Source: Comamonadaceae bacterium (lineage in GTDB: Bacteria; Pseudomonadota; Gammaproteobacteria; Burkholderiales; Burkholderiaceae_C). Taken from it: a DNA stretch of 52,118 nt. Position numbers and translations under genes: made by a program. Shown in pieces: positions 17,259-30,377 of this stretch (position 1 is its first letter; each line of letters opens with the position of its first letter). A model generated the notes under the pieces. The model saw only the letters and a program-made list of their open reading frames with translations. It was not told the origin of the DNA and ran no database searches. Where the stretch lies: assembly GCA_947373245.1 (NCBI GenBank), contig CANBWY010000005.1, positions 1-52,118 on the forward strand, given 5' to 3'.

Positions 17259-18653
17259 TTACAAGGGCTTGTTCAAAGTGATGCTCACCCGCAAACCGTG
17301 GGGGCTTTCGGTTTGCATGCCCACCTTGGCATCCAGCAAACGCACGTATTCGCTAACGATGGCCAAACCCAAACCCGAGCCTTCTTTGAGCGCCTCGCCC
17401 GCCGAGCCTTGTACCCAACGCTGGGTGAGTTTTTTCAGCTGCGCAGGCGACACACCCGGCCCGTTGTCGATGACCGCCAGCACCACCGCGTGTGGGGCAT
17501 CCGTCACAGACACGGTGATGTGACTTTCACACTCGGGCACGTGGCCATAACGCAAGGCGTTGTCCAGCAAATTGGTCAGCACGCCCTCAATCAACGCCCC
17601 ATTGCCAATGACCCAAACGGGTTGGTCAACGCCCCGCGCACCCAGGTCCACGCCCGCAGCATCGGCACGAGGCAAAAAGCGCAAAACGGTGTCACGCACC
17701 AACACGTCGAGGGCCACGGGCTTTTGTTCCAAGCTGTGTTGCGCCTCATCCGCCAACGCTAAAGCGAGTAACTGGTCCACCAGATGGCTAGCTCGCTCTT
17801 GGCTTTGGGCAATACCCTGCAACTGTTCGCGCCAGACAGCGGGGTCACTGTGATGCAAACCGTAATCCGCCAGCGCGCGAATGCCCGCCAGTGGCGTGCG
17901 CAGCTCGTGCGCCACGTTGCCCGAAAACTCACGTTGCGCCTGCACGCTATGTGCAATGCGACCCAACAAAGCGTTGATGGCCTGGCCCAAACGCTGCACA
18001 TCGCGCGTGGTGGCCGTCACGGGCACAGGCGTCAAGTCACGGGCATCGCGACGTCCCACCGCCTGTTCCAGCTTGGCCAAAGGCTCCAAATCGTCGGCAA
18101 TGGCGCGCTGCAACCAAGCCGCCAACCACAGCAACAGCAACAACTGCGGCACGATAGAAAACGTCAACAAACGCTGCAACAAACGGTCACGGCTGGTGGT
18201 GGTTTGCGCCATCACCACGTAAAAACTCGACGGTTGGTCGCGATGGATGGTCACGCTGCGCAACACACGGCCTTGGTATTCCACGGCATCGAAATGCGGC
18301 TTAAGCCCACGGTCCACCTGCGTCGGATGCAAGCCTGCATGGCCAGCCAACAGCATGCCATCCGCGCTCAGCACCGCAAAGTACAAAGACTCGGTTTGGT
18401 CAAACAACACCGTGCTCATTTCTTGTGCCGACAGGCTCAGGTCCAAGGTGCCCGACTCGTCGGCCGAGCGACGCACATGGCTGGCGACCAAATACGCATC
18501 GTCCAGCAAAGAGCGGTCAAACGCCTGCTGCGCAAAGTAAGACGCGATACCCACTACCAAAGCCGATCCCAGCAGCCACGTCACCGCCAGCGGCACCAAC
18601 ACGTGGCGCAACAGGCGGTTGCGCAGCGAGGGTTTGCGTCTGTCGACGGTCAT
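17259..18653 (-). CDS. Two-component sensor histidine kinase next to metal efflux genes
   Basis: A 464-residue inner-membrane kinase. A membrane segment at about 18-40, a periplasmic sensor of about 120 residues (2CSK_N-like) and a second membrane segment near 162-182 are followed by a HAMP-like linker. HisKA has His249 in [12 protein letters not shown], and HATPase has '[10 protein letters not shown]', 'DNGPGV' and 'GSGLGLAIV'. Its ATG overlaps the regulator stop by four bases. The periplasmic loop is not notably rich in His or Cys. Location opposite czcBA suggests that it senses periplasmic divalent metal, but QseC/TctE-like kinases share this architecture. Confidence 0.88.
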   Translation of the reverse strand: MTVDRRKPSLRNRLLRHVLVPLAVTWLLGSALVVGIASYFAQQAFDRSLLDDAYLVASHVRRSADESGTLDLSLSAQEMSTVLFDQTESLYFAVLSADGMLLAGHAGLHPTQVDRGLKPHFDAVEYQGRVLRSVTIHRDQPSSFYVVMAQTTTSRDRLLQRLLTFSIVPQLLLLLWLAAWLQRAIADDLEPLAKLEQAVGRRDARDLTPVPVTATTRDVQRLGQAINALLGRIAHSVQAQREFSGNVAHELRTPLAGIRALADYGLHHSDPAVWREQLQGIAQSQERASHLVDQLLALALADEAQHSLEQKPVALDVLVRDTVLRFLPRADAAGVDLGARGVDQPVWVIGNGALIEGVLTNLLDNALRYGHVPECESHITVSVTDAPHAVVLAVIDNGPGVSPAQLKKLTQRWVQGSAGEALKEGSGLGLAIVSEYVRLLDAKVGMQTESPHGLRVSITLNKPL

Positions 18654-19342
18654 GTCTGCGGCGCCTCCAACACATAGCCAATGCCGCGCAGGGTGCGAAT
18701 AGAGGCCCCGCTGTCTGCCAGTTTTTTACGCAAACGGGAAATAAACGCTTCTAAGGCGTTGTCGCCCAACGCCTCATCAAAACCCGAAAGCTTGTCGGAC
18801 AGCACCCGCTTGCTGACCGCGCGCCCGGGGGGCGTCATCAGCTCGCACAAGACTTCAAACTCACGCGCGGGCAACGCCAAATCAGCATCGTCCAAAAAAA
18901 TACGGCGGTGTTTGCGGTGCAAGCGCAAGCGGCCCACTTGCACTTCGTCATCCACACCTTGGGTGCGCCGCACCAAGGCACGCAGGCGCGCCTCTACCTC
19001 TTCTAAATCAAAGGGCTTGCCCAAGTAGTCGTCAGCCCCCGCATCCAACCCGGCAATGCGTTCCTCCGTGCGGTTGCGCGCCGTCAAGACCAGCACAGGC
19101 GTGCGGTCCCCACGGGCGCGGGCCTCACGCAGCAGCGTCAAACCACTGCCTTGCGCCGCGTGGGGCTGCGCGTTGAGCGGCAAGTTCAAGTCCAGCAACA
19201 CCGCATCGTAGGTCTGGACTTGCCAAAAATGCGCGCCCTCTTCCAAATGGCTGGCGGCATCCACACGATGCCCCGCCTCGCTGAGGCTGCGCAACATCAC
19301 CGTTTGCAACACGGCGTCGTCTTCTAGCAACAAGATTCGCAC
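18650..19342 (-). CDS. OmpR/PhoB-family response regulator, likely regulator of czcBA
   Basis: A 230-residue regulator with an N-terminal receiver (acidic D8/D9, phospho-acceptor D51 in LLDLNLP, K near 109 in GKPF) and a C-terminal winged helix (about 130-227) ending in 'ISRLRKKLADSGASIRTLRGIGYVLE'-type sequence, summarised here by RTLRGIGYVLE. I chose the GTG at 19342 because it gives the canonical start MRILLLEDD; upstream in-frame extension lacks family similarity and runs antisense into the czcB gene. It is divergent from czcB across 62 bases, the classical arrangement for regulation of metal efflux. Confidence 0.88.
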   Translation of the reverse strand: MRILLLEDDAVLQTVMLRSLSEAGHRVDAASHLEEGAHFWQVQTYDAVLLDLNLPLNAQPHAAQGSGLTLLREARARGDRTPVLVLTARNRTEERIAGLDAGADDYLGKPFDLEEVEARLRALVRRTQGVDDEVQVGRLRLHRKHRRIFLDDADLALPAREFEVLCELMTPPGRAVSKRVLSDKLSGFDEALGDNALEAFISRLRKKLADSGASIRTLRGIGYVLEAPQT

Positions 19343-19404
19343 AGGAAACTCTAATAAAAATGAAGTCAGGGGCTGGTCAGCCAAGATGAACGATAAACCT
19401 AGGT

Positions 19405-20673
19405 ATGAGCATACGACACAACCCACAAGACCGCCTGCGCGAAAGCGCCCGTACCCTGTTGAACACCCCCATGAAGCGCTACAGCGCCGCCGCCGGCGTG
19501 GTGGCCATCTTGGTGTTGGCCTACACGGTGCTGAAACAAGAAACCCCCGTGCATCCGCCTGCCCCGCAACCCATCGTGCAAGGCCAACAGCTGCGCTTCC
19601 CAGCCGGCCACCCCCAACTCGCTTTACTGGGCACGGTCGAGGCCAAAGCCGCCGAGAGCGTGACCCTCGAATTGCCCGCACATTTGGTGTGGAACGAAGA
19701 GCGCACCCAGCGCATCTATCCCGCGTTTGCCGGTCGCGTGCTCACGCTCGATGCAGACATAGGCCAACACGTGCAAGCCGGCCAAGTGCTGGCCACCTTG
19801 GCATCCCCCGAGTTTGGCGCGGCCCAAGCCGATACCGCCAAAGCCTTGGCCGATGCCCTCGTGGCCGAACGCGCCTTAGCGCGCCACCAGCACTTGTTTG
19901 AAGCCGACGTCATCTCGCGCAAAGAACTCGACAACACACAGGCCGATGCCATGCGCGCCAACGCCGAGCTGGCACGCGCCCAAGCACGCACACGCATGTA
20001 TGGCAGCGCCAATACCGTGAACCAACAACTGGGCTTGGCCGCCACCGTCAATGGCGTGGTGGTCGAGCGCAACCTCAGCGCCGGCCAAGAAGTACGCCCC
20101 GACCAAGGCGGCCCAGGCAACCAAGCCTTGTTTGTGGTGAGTGACCCGAGCGTGTTGTGGGTGCAAATTGATGCACGCGAATCAGACACACCCTCACTGA
20201 AAGTTGGCACCAAAGTCTCTTTAATCCTGCCCAACTTCCCCGGTCAAACCTTTGACGCCAAGATCACCGCCACAGGCGACTTCATCGACAGCAACACCCG
20301 GTCTATCAAAGTGCGTGCCGTCATTGACAACGCGCAACGCTTGCTCAAAGCCGAAATGCTGGGCACCGCCCGCATCGAGCGCAAGCTGGCCGCAGGCGTG
20401 TTGGTGCCCGCCGGTGCCGTGCAATTGCGTGGCACCGAACACTGGGCCTATGTGCAGACCGAGCCCGGCGTGTTTGAGCCGCGTCAAGTCAAGCTGGGGT
20501 ATGAGGGGCAGCAAGAAGTGCTCATCGTCGACGGCGTGCAAGCCGGTGAGTTGGTGGTGAAAGACAACAGCCTGCTGTTGGCCCGTGAGTTTCGCAATGC
20601 CCAAGATGAGGCCCTGCAACACACCCCCATGCCCGGCGCCGCACCAACCACTGCGAGCACAGGTCAAAAATGA
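19405..20673 (+). CDS. RND efflux periplasmic adaptor, CzcB-like
   Basis: A 422-residue membrane-fusion protein. A hydrophobic anchor lies at about residues 26-42, followed by a barrel-sandwich lipoyl-like domain split by a helical hairpin ('FAGRVLTLDADIGQHVQAGQVLATL' core GQHVQAGQ near 118) and a beta-barrel with 'VSDPSVLWVQIDARESD'. It links an inner-membrane RND pump to an outer-membrane channel. The stop overlaps the czcA start (ATGA). The ribosome-binding site at ATG 19405 is poor; an in-frame ATG at 19471 would still keep the anchor. Compared with classical CzcB I see no His-rich N-terminal extension. Confidence 0.88.
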   Translation: MSIRHNPQDRLRESARTLLNTPMKRYSAAAGVVAILVLAYTVLKQETPVHPPAPQPIVQGQQLRFPAGHPQLALLGTVEAKAAESVTLELPAHLVWNEERTQRIYPAFAGRVLTLDADIGQHVQAGQVLATLASPEFGAAQADTAKALADALVAERALARHQHLFEADVISRKELDNTQADAMRANAELARAQARTRMYGSANTVNQQLGLAATVNGVVVERNLSAGQEVRPDQGGPGNQALFVVSDPSVLWVQIDARESDTPSLKVGTKVSLILPNFPGQTFDAKITATGDFIDSNTRSIKVRAVIDNAQRLLKAEMLGTARIERKLAAGVLVPAGAVQLRGTEHWAYVQTEPGVFEPRQVKLGYEGQQEVLIVDGVQAGELVVKDNSLLLAREFRNAQDEALQHTPMPGAAPTTASTGQK

Positions 20674-23600
20674 AGCGCCTCATTGATTACGCGTTGAACC
20701 AGCCGCTGTTCATTCTGCTGGGCACTTTGCTATTTGTGATGGCCGGCGTGTTTGCTTTCAAAAACCTATCGGTTGAAGCCTTTCCCGACGTCACCGACAC
20801 CCAAGTGACGGTGATTGCGCTCTACCCCGGCCGCGCGGCGGAAGAGGTAGAAAAAGAAGTCTCACTGCCCATCGAAGTGGCGCTCTCCGGCTTGCCCAAC
20901 TCCATCCGCGTGTTCTCGCACACGCAATTTGGTTTGTCGTTCACCGTGGTCACCTATGACGACAAGGCCGAAGTCAACCTCGCCCGCCAACAAGTCAACG
21001 AACGCTTGAGTAGCGTAGACTTGCCCACGGGCGTGCAAGCCAACGTCATGCCCAACGCCACCCCTGTGGGGGAGGTCATGCGCTACCGCCTCAAGGGCGA
21101 TGGCAAAACGTCGACGGAGTTACGCACCATCCAAGACTGGACGGTCGAACGCGCGTTACGCCAAATCCCTGGCGTGGCCGACGTGGTGGGCATGGGCGGC
21201 TACATCAAGCAATACGAAGTGCAGCCCGACATGCAAAAGCTGCGGGCCTACAAACTCACGCTGCAAGACTTACAAAATGCCATGGGCCGAGGCAACGCCA
21301 ATGCGGGCGGCAGCTATGTGGCGCAAGGCACGCAGCAGTTCGCCATTCGTGGCATTGGCTTGCTGCACTCGGCACAAGACATTGGCAACATCGTGGTCAC
21401 GGCTCGCGGCAACACCCCCGTGCTGGTGAAAGATGTGGCCACCGTCGCCATTGGCGCTGTGCCACGTTTGGGCACCGTTGGCCAAGACATGGACGACGAT
21501 GTGGTGACGGGCATCATCGTCATGCGCAAGGGCGAGAACCCCAGCGTGGTGCTCAAGGGCGTGAAAGAAAAACTGCTTGACCTGAACGACCGTGTGCTGC
21601 CCAAGGGCGTACAAATCGTGCCGTTTTATGACCGCACGTGGTTGATGGGCAAAACGCTGACCACCGTGTTCAAAAACTTGGTGGAAGGCGCACTGCTGGT
21701 GTCACTGGTGCTGTACTTGTTCTTGTCGAACATGCGCGCGTCACTGGCCGTGGTGGTGGTCATTCCACTCGCTTTGCTGTCAACATTTTTAGGCCTGAAA
21801 ATTTTGGGCGTACCCGCCAACTTGCTGAGTTTGGGCGCGATGGACTTCGGCATCATCGTGGACGGCGCGGTGATCGTGATTGAAAACATCATGCACCGCT
21901 TGGCCGAACGCGGCGAAGGCATGAACGAGAAAGAGCGCCGCACGCTCATCACCAACGCGGCCAGCGAGGTGGGTCGCCCCACCGTGTTCTCCATGCTCAT
22001 CATCATTGCAGCGCACATTCCTATCTTTGCGCTGCAACGCCACGAAGGGCGTATCTTCCAGCCCATGGCCTTGTCGGTCACGACCGCCTTGATTGGCTCA
22101 CTGATTTTCTCGCTCACCCTCGTGCCACTGTTGGCCTATTGGATGCTGCGCAAAGGCATTCCACACGGCGACAACGGCCTGGTGTCTTGGGCCAAACGTG
22201 TGTACGAACCCGTGCTGAACTGGGCGCTCGAAAAACCACGCAAGGTGGTGGCCATTGCCTTGAGCGCGTTTGCCGTGTCTATTTTGGCGGCCGGTAGTCT
22301 GGGCTCCGAGTTCTTGCCTGAACTGAACGAAGGCACGTTCTGGGTGAACTGGGATATGCCCGCCAGCGTGTCGCAAGAAGAGGCGACCAAGGTGCTACGC
22401 AAAGCGCGCTTGCAACTGATGACCATTCCTGAGGTGCGCACGGTGGTCTCCAAAGCCGGCCAGCCCGAAGACGGCACCGACCCCAAAACCCTCAGCATGG
22501 CCGAGGTGTTTGTGGACGTCAAACCTGCCGAAGAATGGCGCAAAGGCATGACGCGTGATTTGTTGATTGAGGAGATGGACCAAAAGCTGGCCGTCATCCC
22601 CGGCGTGGACCCTGCATTCTCGATGCCGATTCGTGACAACGTGCTCGAATCGATCTCGCAAATCAAAGGGCAAATTGTGGTCAAAGTCTCGGGCGACGAC
22701 TTGGACGAGTTGCGCCGCACCACCGAGTCCATGCAACGCGAGTTCAAACAAGTGGTCGGCGTGCAACGCGCCGAAATCGACCGCTTGGGCGAAGTGCCGC
22801 AGCTGGTCGTTGACATCGATCGCGACCGCGCCGCGCGCTTAGGACTCAATGTGGGCGACATCCAAGACGTGATTGAATCGGCCTTGGCCGGTCGCGCCAC
22901 CACCGAGATTTGGGAAGGCGAGCGCAAGTTCAGCGTAGTGCTGCGTTTGGCCGGCGACCGACGCTCGCTCATCAACCTGCCCGCCACGCCGATTGCTTTA
23001 CCGGGCGGCGGCTACGCCACCCTCGAGAACGTGGCCACCATTCGCCAAAGCAGCGGCGCGATGAACATCGCACGCGAAGCCGGCCGACGCACCATGGCGA
23101 TTGGCATTTTTGTGAAGGGCCGTGACATGGGCTCCATCGTGGCGGACATGAAAGCACGTGTGGCCAAAAACGTGAAGATTGCCGACAACTACGCCGTCAC
23201 TTGGTCAGGTGAGTTTGAAAACCAAGAACGCGCCATGCAACGCTTGGGCGTGGTGGTGCCGATTTCGTTGTTGCTGATCTTTGTGTTGCTATTCGACGCT
23301 TTTGGCTCATTCAAAACAGCGGGCTTGATTTTGATCAACGTGCCTTTGGCCTTGATTGGTGGCTTTGTGGCGTTGTGGGTTTTCAGCATTCCGCTGTCGG
23401 TGTCTGCTGCGATTGGCTTCATCGCCCTGTCAGGCCAAGCCGTGCTCAACGGGGTGGTGATGTTGTCGGTGTTCCAGCAACTGCGCAACGCGGGTTACAC
23501 CGTGATGGATGCCGTCAAAGAAGGCGCCCTGCAACGCCTGCGCACGGTACTGATGACCGCCATGCTCGCCGCGCTGGGCTTGCTGCCCATGGCGTTGAGC

Positions 23601-23750
23601 CACGACATTGGGTCGGAAACACAGCGCCCCTTGGCCATTGTGGTGATTGGTGGTTTGGTCACGGCCACACTGTTGACTTTGGTGGTGTTGCCAGCCTTGT
23701 ATGTGGCTTGGTTTTCCAACAAGCCCCTAGTGACAACCAAAGAAGCGTAA
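20670..23750 (+). CDS. Heavy-metal RND efflux pump, CzcA-like
   Basis: A 1026-residue inner-membrane proton antiporter of the HME-RND family, with 12 membrane segments and two large periplasmic loops. The motif DFGIIVDGAVIVIEN at residues 392-406 matches the D...D...E pattern of CzcA-type pumps for divalent cations (Zn, Co, Cd, Ni) and not that of the CusA Cu/Ag pumps. 'AFPDVTDTQV' near 37-46 is also CzcA-typical. It is translationally coupled to czcB and ends before a strong bidirectional terminator. No outer-membrane factor (CzcC) gene is present on either side. Confidence 0.93.
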   Translation: MKRLIDYALNQPLFILLGTLLFVMAGVFAFKNLSVEAFPDVTDTQVTVIALYPGRAAEEVEKEVSLPIEVALSGLPNSIRVFSHTQFGLSFTVVTYDDKAEVNLARQQVNERLSSVDLPTGVQANVMPNATPVGEVMRYRLKGDGKTSTELRTIQDWTVERALRQIPGVADVVGMGGYIKQYEVQPDMQKLRAYKLTLQDLQNAMGRGNANAGGSYVAQGTQQFAIRGIGLLHSAQDIGNIVVTARGNTPVLVKDVATVAIGAVPRLGTVGQDMDDDVVTGIIVMRKGENPSVVLKGVKEKLLDLNDRVLPKGVQIVPFYDRTWLMGKTLTTVFKNLVEGALLVSLVLYLFLSNMRASLAVVVVIPLALLSTFLGLKILGVPANLLSLGAMDFGIIVDGAVIVIENIMHRLAERGEGMNEKERRTLITNAASEVGRPTVFSMLIIIAAHIPIFALQRHEGRIFQPMALSVTTALIGSLIFSLTLVPLLAYWMLRKGIPHGDNGLVSWAKRVYEPVLNWALEKPRKVVAIALSAFAVSILAAGSLGSEFLPELNEGTFWVNWDMPASVSQEEATKVLRKARLQLMTIPEVRTVVSKAGQPEDGTDPKTLSMAEVFVDVKPAEEWRKGMTRDLLIEEMDQKLAVIPGVDPAFSMPIRDNVLESISQIKGQIVVKVSGDDLDELRRTTESMQREFKQVVGVQRAEIDRLGEVPQLVVDIDRDRAARLGLNVGDIQDVIESALAGRATTEIWEGERKFSVVLRLAGDRRSLINLPATPIALPGGGYATLENVATIRQSSGAMNIAREAGRRTMAIGIFVKGRDMGSIVADMKARVAKNVKIADNYAVTWSGEFENQERAMQRLGVVVPISLLLIFVLLFDAFGSFKTAGLILINVPLALIGGFVALWVFSIPLSVSAAIGFIALSGQAVLNGVVMLSVFQQLRNAGYTVMDAVKEGALQRLRTVLMTAMLAALGLLPMALSHDIGSETQRPLAIVVIGGLVTATLLTLVVLPALYVAWFSNKPLVTTKEA

Positions 23751-23770
23751 GCCGCTATTACTCAAATGCA

Positions 23771-23804
23771 AAAGCCACAGCAGCCCGGTGCTGTGGCTTT
23801 TTCT
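23771..23804. terminator. Bidirectional intrinsic terminator between czcA and copA
   Basis: A 12-bp stem (AAAGCCACAGCA / TGCTGTGGCTTT) with a six-base loop has T tracts on both strands. It can serve both the plus-strand czcBA and the minus-strand copA transcripts, whose 3' ends lie 56 bases apart. Confidence 0.85.
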
Positions 23805-23806
23805 AT

Positions 23807-26065
23807 TTAAGGCTTCCAACGCTTGAGCAGCAAGGCGTTGGTCATCACGCTGACTGAGCTGAGGGCCATCGCCGCCCCCGCTACCACGGGGCTGAGGTAG
23901 CCCAAAGCGGCTAGCGGAATGCCCGCCGCGTTGTACACAAACGCCCAAAACAAGTTTTGACGAATTTTGGCCACCGTGCGTGCCGAGATGTCCAGGGCGC
24001 CCGCCACCAAGCCCACATCGCCACGCATCAGGGTGATGCCGGCTGCCTGCATAGCGACATCGGTGCCGCCACCTTGACCGTCGGCCTGCAAATTGGCCAT
24101 CGCCAAGCCCACGTCTGCGGCGGCCAAAGCCGGCGCGTCGTTGATGCCATCGCCCACAAACGCAACCACATGGGGGGCACCGTGGTCGTTGTGTTGTAGG
24201 CGGGTCACCAAGGCCGCTTTGTCGCCGGGCATGACCTCGGCATGGACTTCGTCTGAATGCAGCCCCAAACGGGCGGCCATGGCCTGTGCGGCCCCTTCGT
24301 TGTCGCCCGAAATCATGACCAAACGCAAACCCCGCGCACGCAACTTGGCCAAAGCCACTTGCACGCCCGGCTTTGGCTGATCGCCAAAGGCCAGCACCGC
24401 CAACGCCACCACGCCTTGTGCGGTGCGTTCGGCCAACACCGAGACGGTCGCCCCTTGGGTTTGCAGCGCACGCGCTTGGGTTTGCCATGTGCCTTCAGTC
24501 ATACCCAGGGTGGCCATCCAGCGCACACTGCCCAGCAGCAACGTGCGGCCTTGCACCACGCCTTCGCTGCCAAAACCAGGCACAGCCTTGAAACTTTCAG
24601 GGGTTACCAAGTCCACGCCTTGGGCTTTGGCCGCTTGCACGACCGCGTGGGCCAAGGGATGTTCGCTGCCAGTTTGCAAACTGGCGACCAACGCCAAAAG
24701 CGATGCAGCGGGCACCAACGGTGCGGCGTCTTGCAAAGAAGTCTCAACACCCGCCAACGACAGCAAGCGCGGCTGGCCAACAGTCAAGGTCCCTGTTTTG
24801 TCAAAGGCCACCGTGTCTGCGTGGTGCGCCACCTCCAGCGCCTGCGCGTCTTTGATGAGGATGCCGTATTTCGCCGCCACGCCCGTGCCCGCCATGATGG
24901 CCGCTGGTGTCGCCAGCCCCAAAGCACACGGGCAGGCAATGACCAACACTGCCACGCTGTGGATCAGCGAGACCTCCAAACTGTGGCCCGTGAACCACCA
25001 CGTCAAGAAGGTAGCCAGCGCAATCACGATCACCACCGGCACAAACACGGCCGACACTTGGTCAACCATGCGTTGCAGCGGGGCCTTGGCGGCCTGCGCA
25101 TCTTCGACCAAACGGATGATGTTGGCCAACACCGTGGCCGTGCCTGTCGCGGTGACGCGCACCACCACACGACCTTCGCCGTTGATGCTGCCGCCCGTCA
25201 CGCGTGCATCAACGTCTTTGTGCACTGGCAGTGGCTCGCCCGTGAGCATGGACTCGTCCACTTGAGTTTGACCTTCCAGCACCACACCGTCTGCGGCCAA
25301 GCGCTCGCCCGGCAAGACCACCAAACGGTCGCCTACCAGCAGTTCTTCGATGGGAATGTCCACCTCGCCATCCAAAGTGATCACGCGTGCACGCGCAGGG
25401 CGCAACGCATGCAAGGCGCGAATGGCATCCGTGGTTTGGCGCTTGGCGCGAGCTTCAAGCCACTTGCCCAAGAGCACCAAGGTGATGACCACCGCCGAGG
25501 CTTCGAAATACAAATGCACCATCGCAGCCATGGGCGCAGAGAGCCACAGCCACACGGACAAGGCCCAACCCGCTGTGGTGCCGATGGCGACCAACAAATC
25601 CATGTTGCCAGTCCCGGCCAACAAGGCATGCCAGCCAGCCTTGTAAAAGCGTGCGCCCAGCACAAACTGCACGGGCGTGGCCAACAAAAATTGCCACAAC
25701 GCGGGCAGCATCCAGTGTTGACCCAGCGACTCGCCCAACATCGGAACGACCAAAGGCAAACTGAGCAACAGACCCAACGCCACAGGGCCAAAGCCTGTCC
25801 AAGGGCCAACGGGGGCTTGTTCTAAGTGCTCAGCAGCCAAGGGTTCATAGCCAGCATCACGCACCGCACGGCGCAAACGGGCTTGTTGAGTTAACGGGTC
25901 TTGCACGCTGGGTGAAGCCGCCCACGTCACGCGGGCCGACTCCGTGGCCAAGTTCACGCTCACCGACGCCACCCCCGGTAGTTTGGCAATCGCGCGCTCC
26001 ACACGGGCCACGCACGATGCACAGGTCATTCCACCAATACCAATATCGCAGGACAATTCAGACAT
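23807..26065 (-). CDS. copA: P1B-type copper-exporting ATPase CopA
   Basis: A 752-residue P-type ATPase that pumps Cu(I) out of the cytoplasm. One N-terminal metal-binding domain has GMTCASC (C15, C18). The membrane metal site is CPC at 378-380 in [15 protein letters not shown], the actuator TGE is at 275-277, the phosphorylated D422 is in DKTGTLT, and the hinge motif [10 protein letters not shown] is near 645. Eight membrane segments are expected. It is divergent from copZ with only 33 bases between the start codons and no clear Shine-Dalgarno in front of its ATG. CueR-type regulation would be usual, but I see no clear operator. Confidence 0.95.
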   Translation of the reverse strand: MSELSCDIGIGGMTCASCVARVERAIAKLPGVASVSVNLATESARVTWAASPSVQDPLTQQARLRRAVRDAGYEPLAAEHLEQAPVGPWTGFGPVALGLLLSLPLVVPMLGESLGQHWMLPALWQFLLATPVQFVLGARFYKAGWHALLAGTGNMDLLVAIGTTAGWALSVWLWLSAPMAAMVHLYFEASAVVITLVLLGKWLEARAKRQTTDAIRALHALRPARARVITLDGEVDIPIEELLVGDRLVVLPGERLAADGVVLEGQTQVDESMLTGEPLPVHKDVDARVTGGSINGEGRVVVRVTATGTATVLANIIRLVEDAQAAKAPLQRMVDQVSAVFVPVVIVIALATFLTWWFTGHSLEVSLIHSVAVLVIACPCALGLATPAAIMAGTGVAAKYGILIKDAQALEVAHHADTVAFDKTGTLTVGQPRLLSLAGVETSLQDAAPLVPAASLLALVASLQTGSEHPLAHAVVQAAKAQGVDLVTPESFKAVPGFGSEGVVQGRTLLLGSVRWMATLGMTEGTWQTQARALQTQGATVSVLAERTAQGVVALAVLAFGDQPKPGVQVALAKLRARGLRLVMISGDNEGAAQAMAARLGLHSDEVHAEVMPGDKAALVTRLQHNDHGAPHVVAFVGDGINDAPALAAADVGLAMANLQADGQGGGTDVAMQAAGITLMRGDVGLVAGALDISARTVAKIRQNLFWAFVYNAAGIPLAALGYLSPVVAGAAMALSSVSVMTNALLLKRWKP

Positions 26066-26098
26066 AGGTTAAGGTTACATCTTTATAAGGAGTCAGTG

Positions 26099-26293
26099 AT
26101 GGATAACACGTTTCAAGTTCAGGGCATGACTTGCGGGCATTGTGAGATGGCGGTTAAAAAAGCGATTGCGCGTTTGGATGCCAATGCCAAAGTCGAGATT
26201 GACCGCACCACTGGCAAAGTCGATGTGCACAGCGATAAGTCACGCGAAGACATTGCACACGCCATTGCCGACGAAGGCTACCAAGTCGCATGA
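26099..26293 (+). CDS. copZ: Copper chaperone CopZ (heavy-metal-associated domain)
   Basis: A 64-residue single HMA domain with the Cu(I) ligands C12 and C15 in GMTCGHC. It would carry Cu(I) to the N-terminal domain or membrane entry site of CopA, encoded divergently. AAGGAG (26087-26092) lies six bases before ATG 26099, which decides this start over an overlapping GTG three bases earlier. The stop overlaps the pirin start (ATGA), so the two proteins are made from one message. Confidence 0.92.
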   Translation: MDNTFQVQGMTCGHCEMAVKKAIARLDANAKVEIDRTTGKVDVHSDKSREDIAHAIADEGYQVA

Positions 26294-27153
26294 GCTCCGT
26301 CCGAGAAGCTCGCGGCGTCGAGCGCTTGGTGCAAGGCCAAGACACCCAAGACGGCGCAGGCGTGCGCCTGACCCGTGTACTCAGCCATGATTTGCAAGAG
26401 CGCTTAGACCCCTTCCTCATGCTCGACGCCTTTGGCAGCGACAACCCCGGTGACTACATCGCAGGCTTTCCGAACCACCCTCACCGCGGCTTTGAAACCG
26501 TGACCTACATGATCGCGGGTCGCATGCGCCACAAAGACAGCGGCGGCCACGAAGGCTTGCTGCAAAACGGTGGCGTGCAATGGATGACCGCTGGGCGTGG
26601 CCTGACCCACAGCGAAATGCCCGAGCAAGAAGAAGGCGTCATGGAGGGGTTTCAACTCTGGCTCAACCTGCCAGCCAAAAACAAACTGTGCGATCCTTGG
26701 TACCGCGACATTCAAAGCCACGACATTCCCGAAGTCACCACTCCCCATGGCGTGTTGGTACGCGTGATTGCTGGCCAGTCACACGGCACTGAAGGCGCCA
26801 TGCAGCGTGAGCACACCGAGCCGTTGTATTTGGATTTGCACTTTCCCAGCCACGAGGGGGTGGTGTTTGAACAGCCCTTGCCAGCTTCGCACAATGCCTT
26901 TGTCTATGTGTACAGAGGTGGCTTAGAAGTGGTGCAGGAAGATCACACCTGTGCTGTGCCCCTCAAGCGCATGGCCGTGCTGAGTAACGACGGCAACGGT
27001 GTGGTCTTGCGTGGGCAAGCCAACACGCGTGCGATTGTGATTGCGGGCCAGCCCTTGCATGAACCCATCGCACAGTACGGTCCGTTCGTGATGAACACCC
27101 GTGAAGAGCTGGTGCAAGCCGTGGATGACTTTCGTGCTGGCCTAATGGGCTGA
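26290..27153 (+). CDS. Pirin-family protein
   Basis: A 287-residue bicupin. The N-terminal metal site is formed by H63 and H65 in NHPHRGFETVTY and by H107 and E109 in THSEMP, all conserved as in iron-binding pirins, some of which show quercetinase activity. The C-terminal cupin (about 155-285) has 'GQPLHEPIAQYGPFVMN', typical for the family. The cellular role of bacterial pirins varies and is often unknown. Translational coupling to copZ suggests a role in metal or redox stress, but that is inference from context only. Confidence 0.92.
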   Translation: MSSVREARGVERLVQGQDTQDGAGVRLTRVLSHDLQERLDPFLMLDAFGSDNPGDYIAGFPNHPHRGFETVTYMIAGRMRHKDSGGHEGLLQNGGVQWMTAGRGLTHSEMPEQEEGVMEGFQLWLNLPAKNKLCDPWYRDIQSHDIPEVTTPHGVLVRVIAGQSHGTEGAMQREHTEPLYLDLHFPSHEGVVFEQPLPASHNAFVYVYRGGLEVVQEDHTCAVPLKRMAVLSNDGNGVVLRGQANTRAIVIAGQPLHEPIAQYGPFVMNTREELVQAVDDFRAGLMG

Positions 27154-27267
27154 ACCTGTGCAACAAAACTTTACGAAACTTCTGATTTAAGTCATAGACG
27201 GATGACACAAACGGTTCACAGTCAGAACTTGACAGAGGCATCTCGCCTCTTTCTTCAAGGAGTTGCT

Positions 27268-30317
<3,050 letters not shown>

Positions 30318-30377
30318 TCATGCGTGAGGCAAAAGCACCTCACGGGTTCAATCGTAAAAAGGAGAATCAGCAATGCG

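Noticed and set aside
26060-26110. CueR-type operator between copA and copZ
   Set aside because: No inverted repeat resembling ACCTTCC-N7-GGAAGGT is present in the 33-base gap or just beside it.
27229-27234. Exact TTGACA upstream of the Spy-like gene, as a -35 box
   Set aside because: The matching -10 position would fall at the ribosome-binding site (27257-27262), leaving no leader; the sequence there is also a poor -10.
30320-30345. GTGAGG/CCTCAC inverted repeat between dnaN and gyrB as terminator
   Set aside because: Six-base stem with no following T run; at best a weak mRNA structure.
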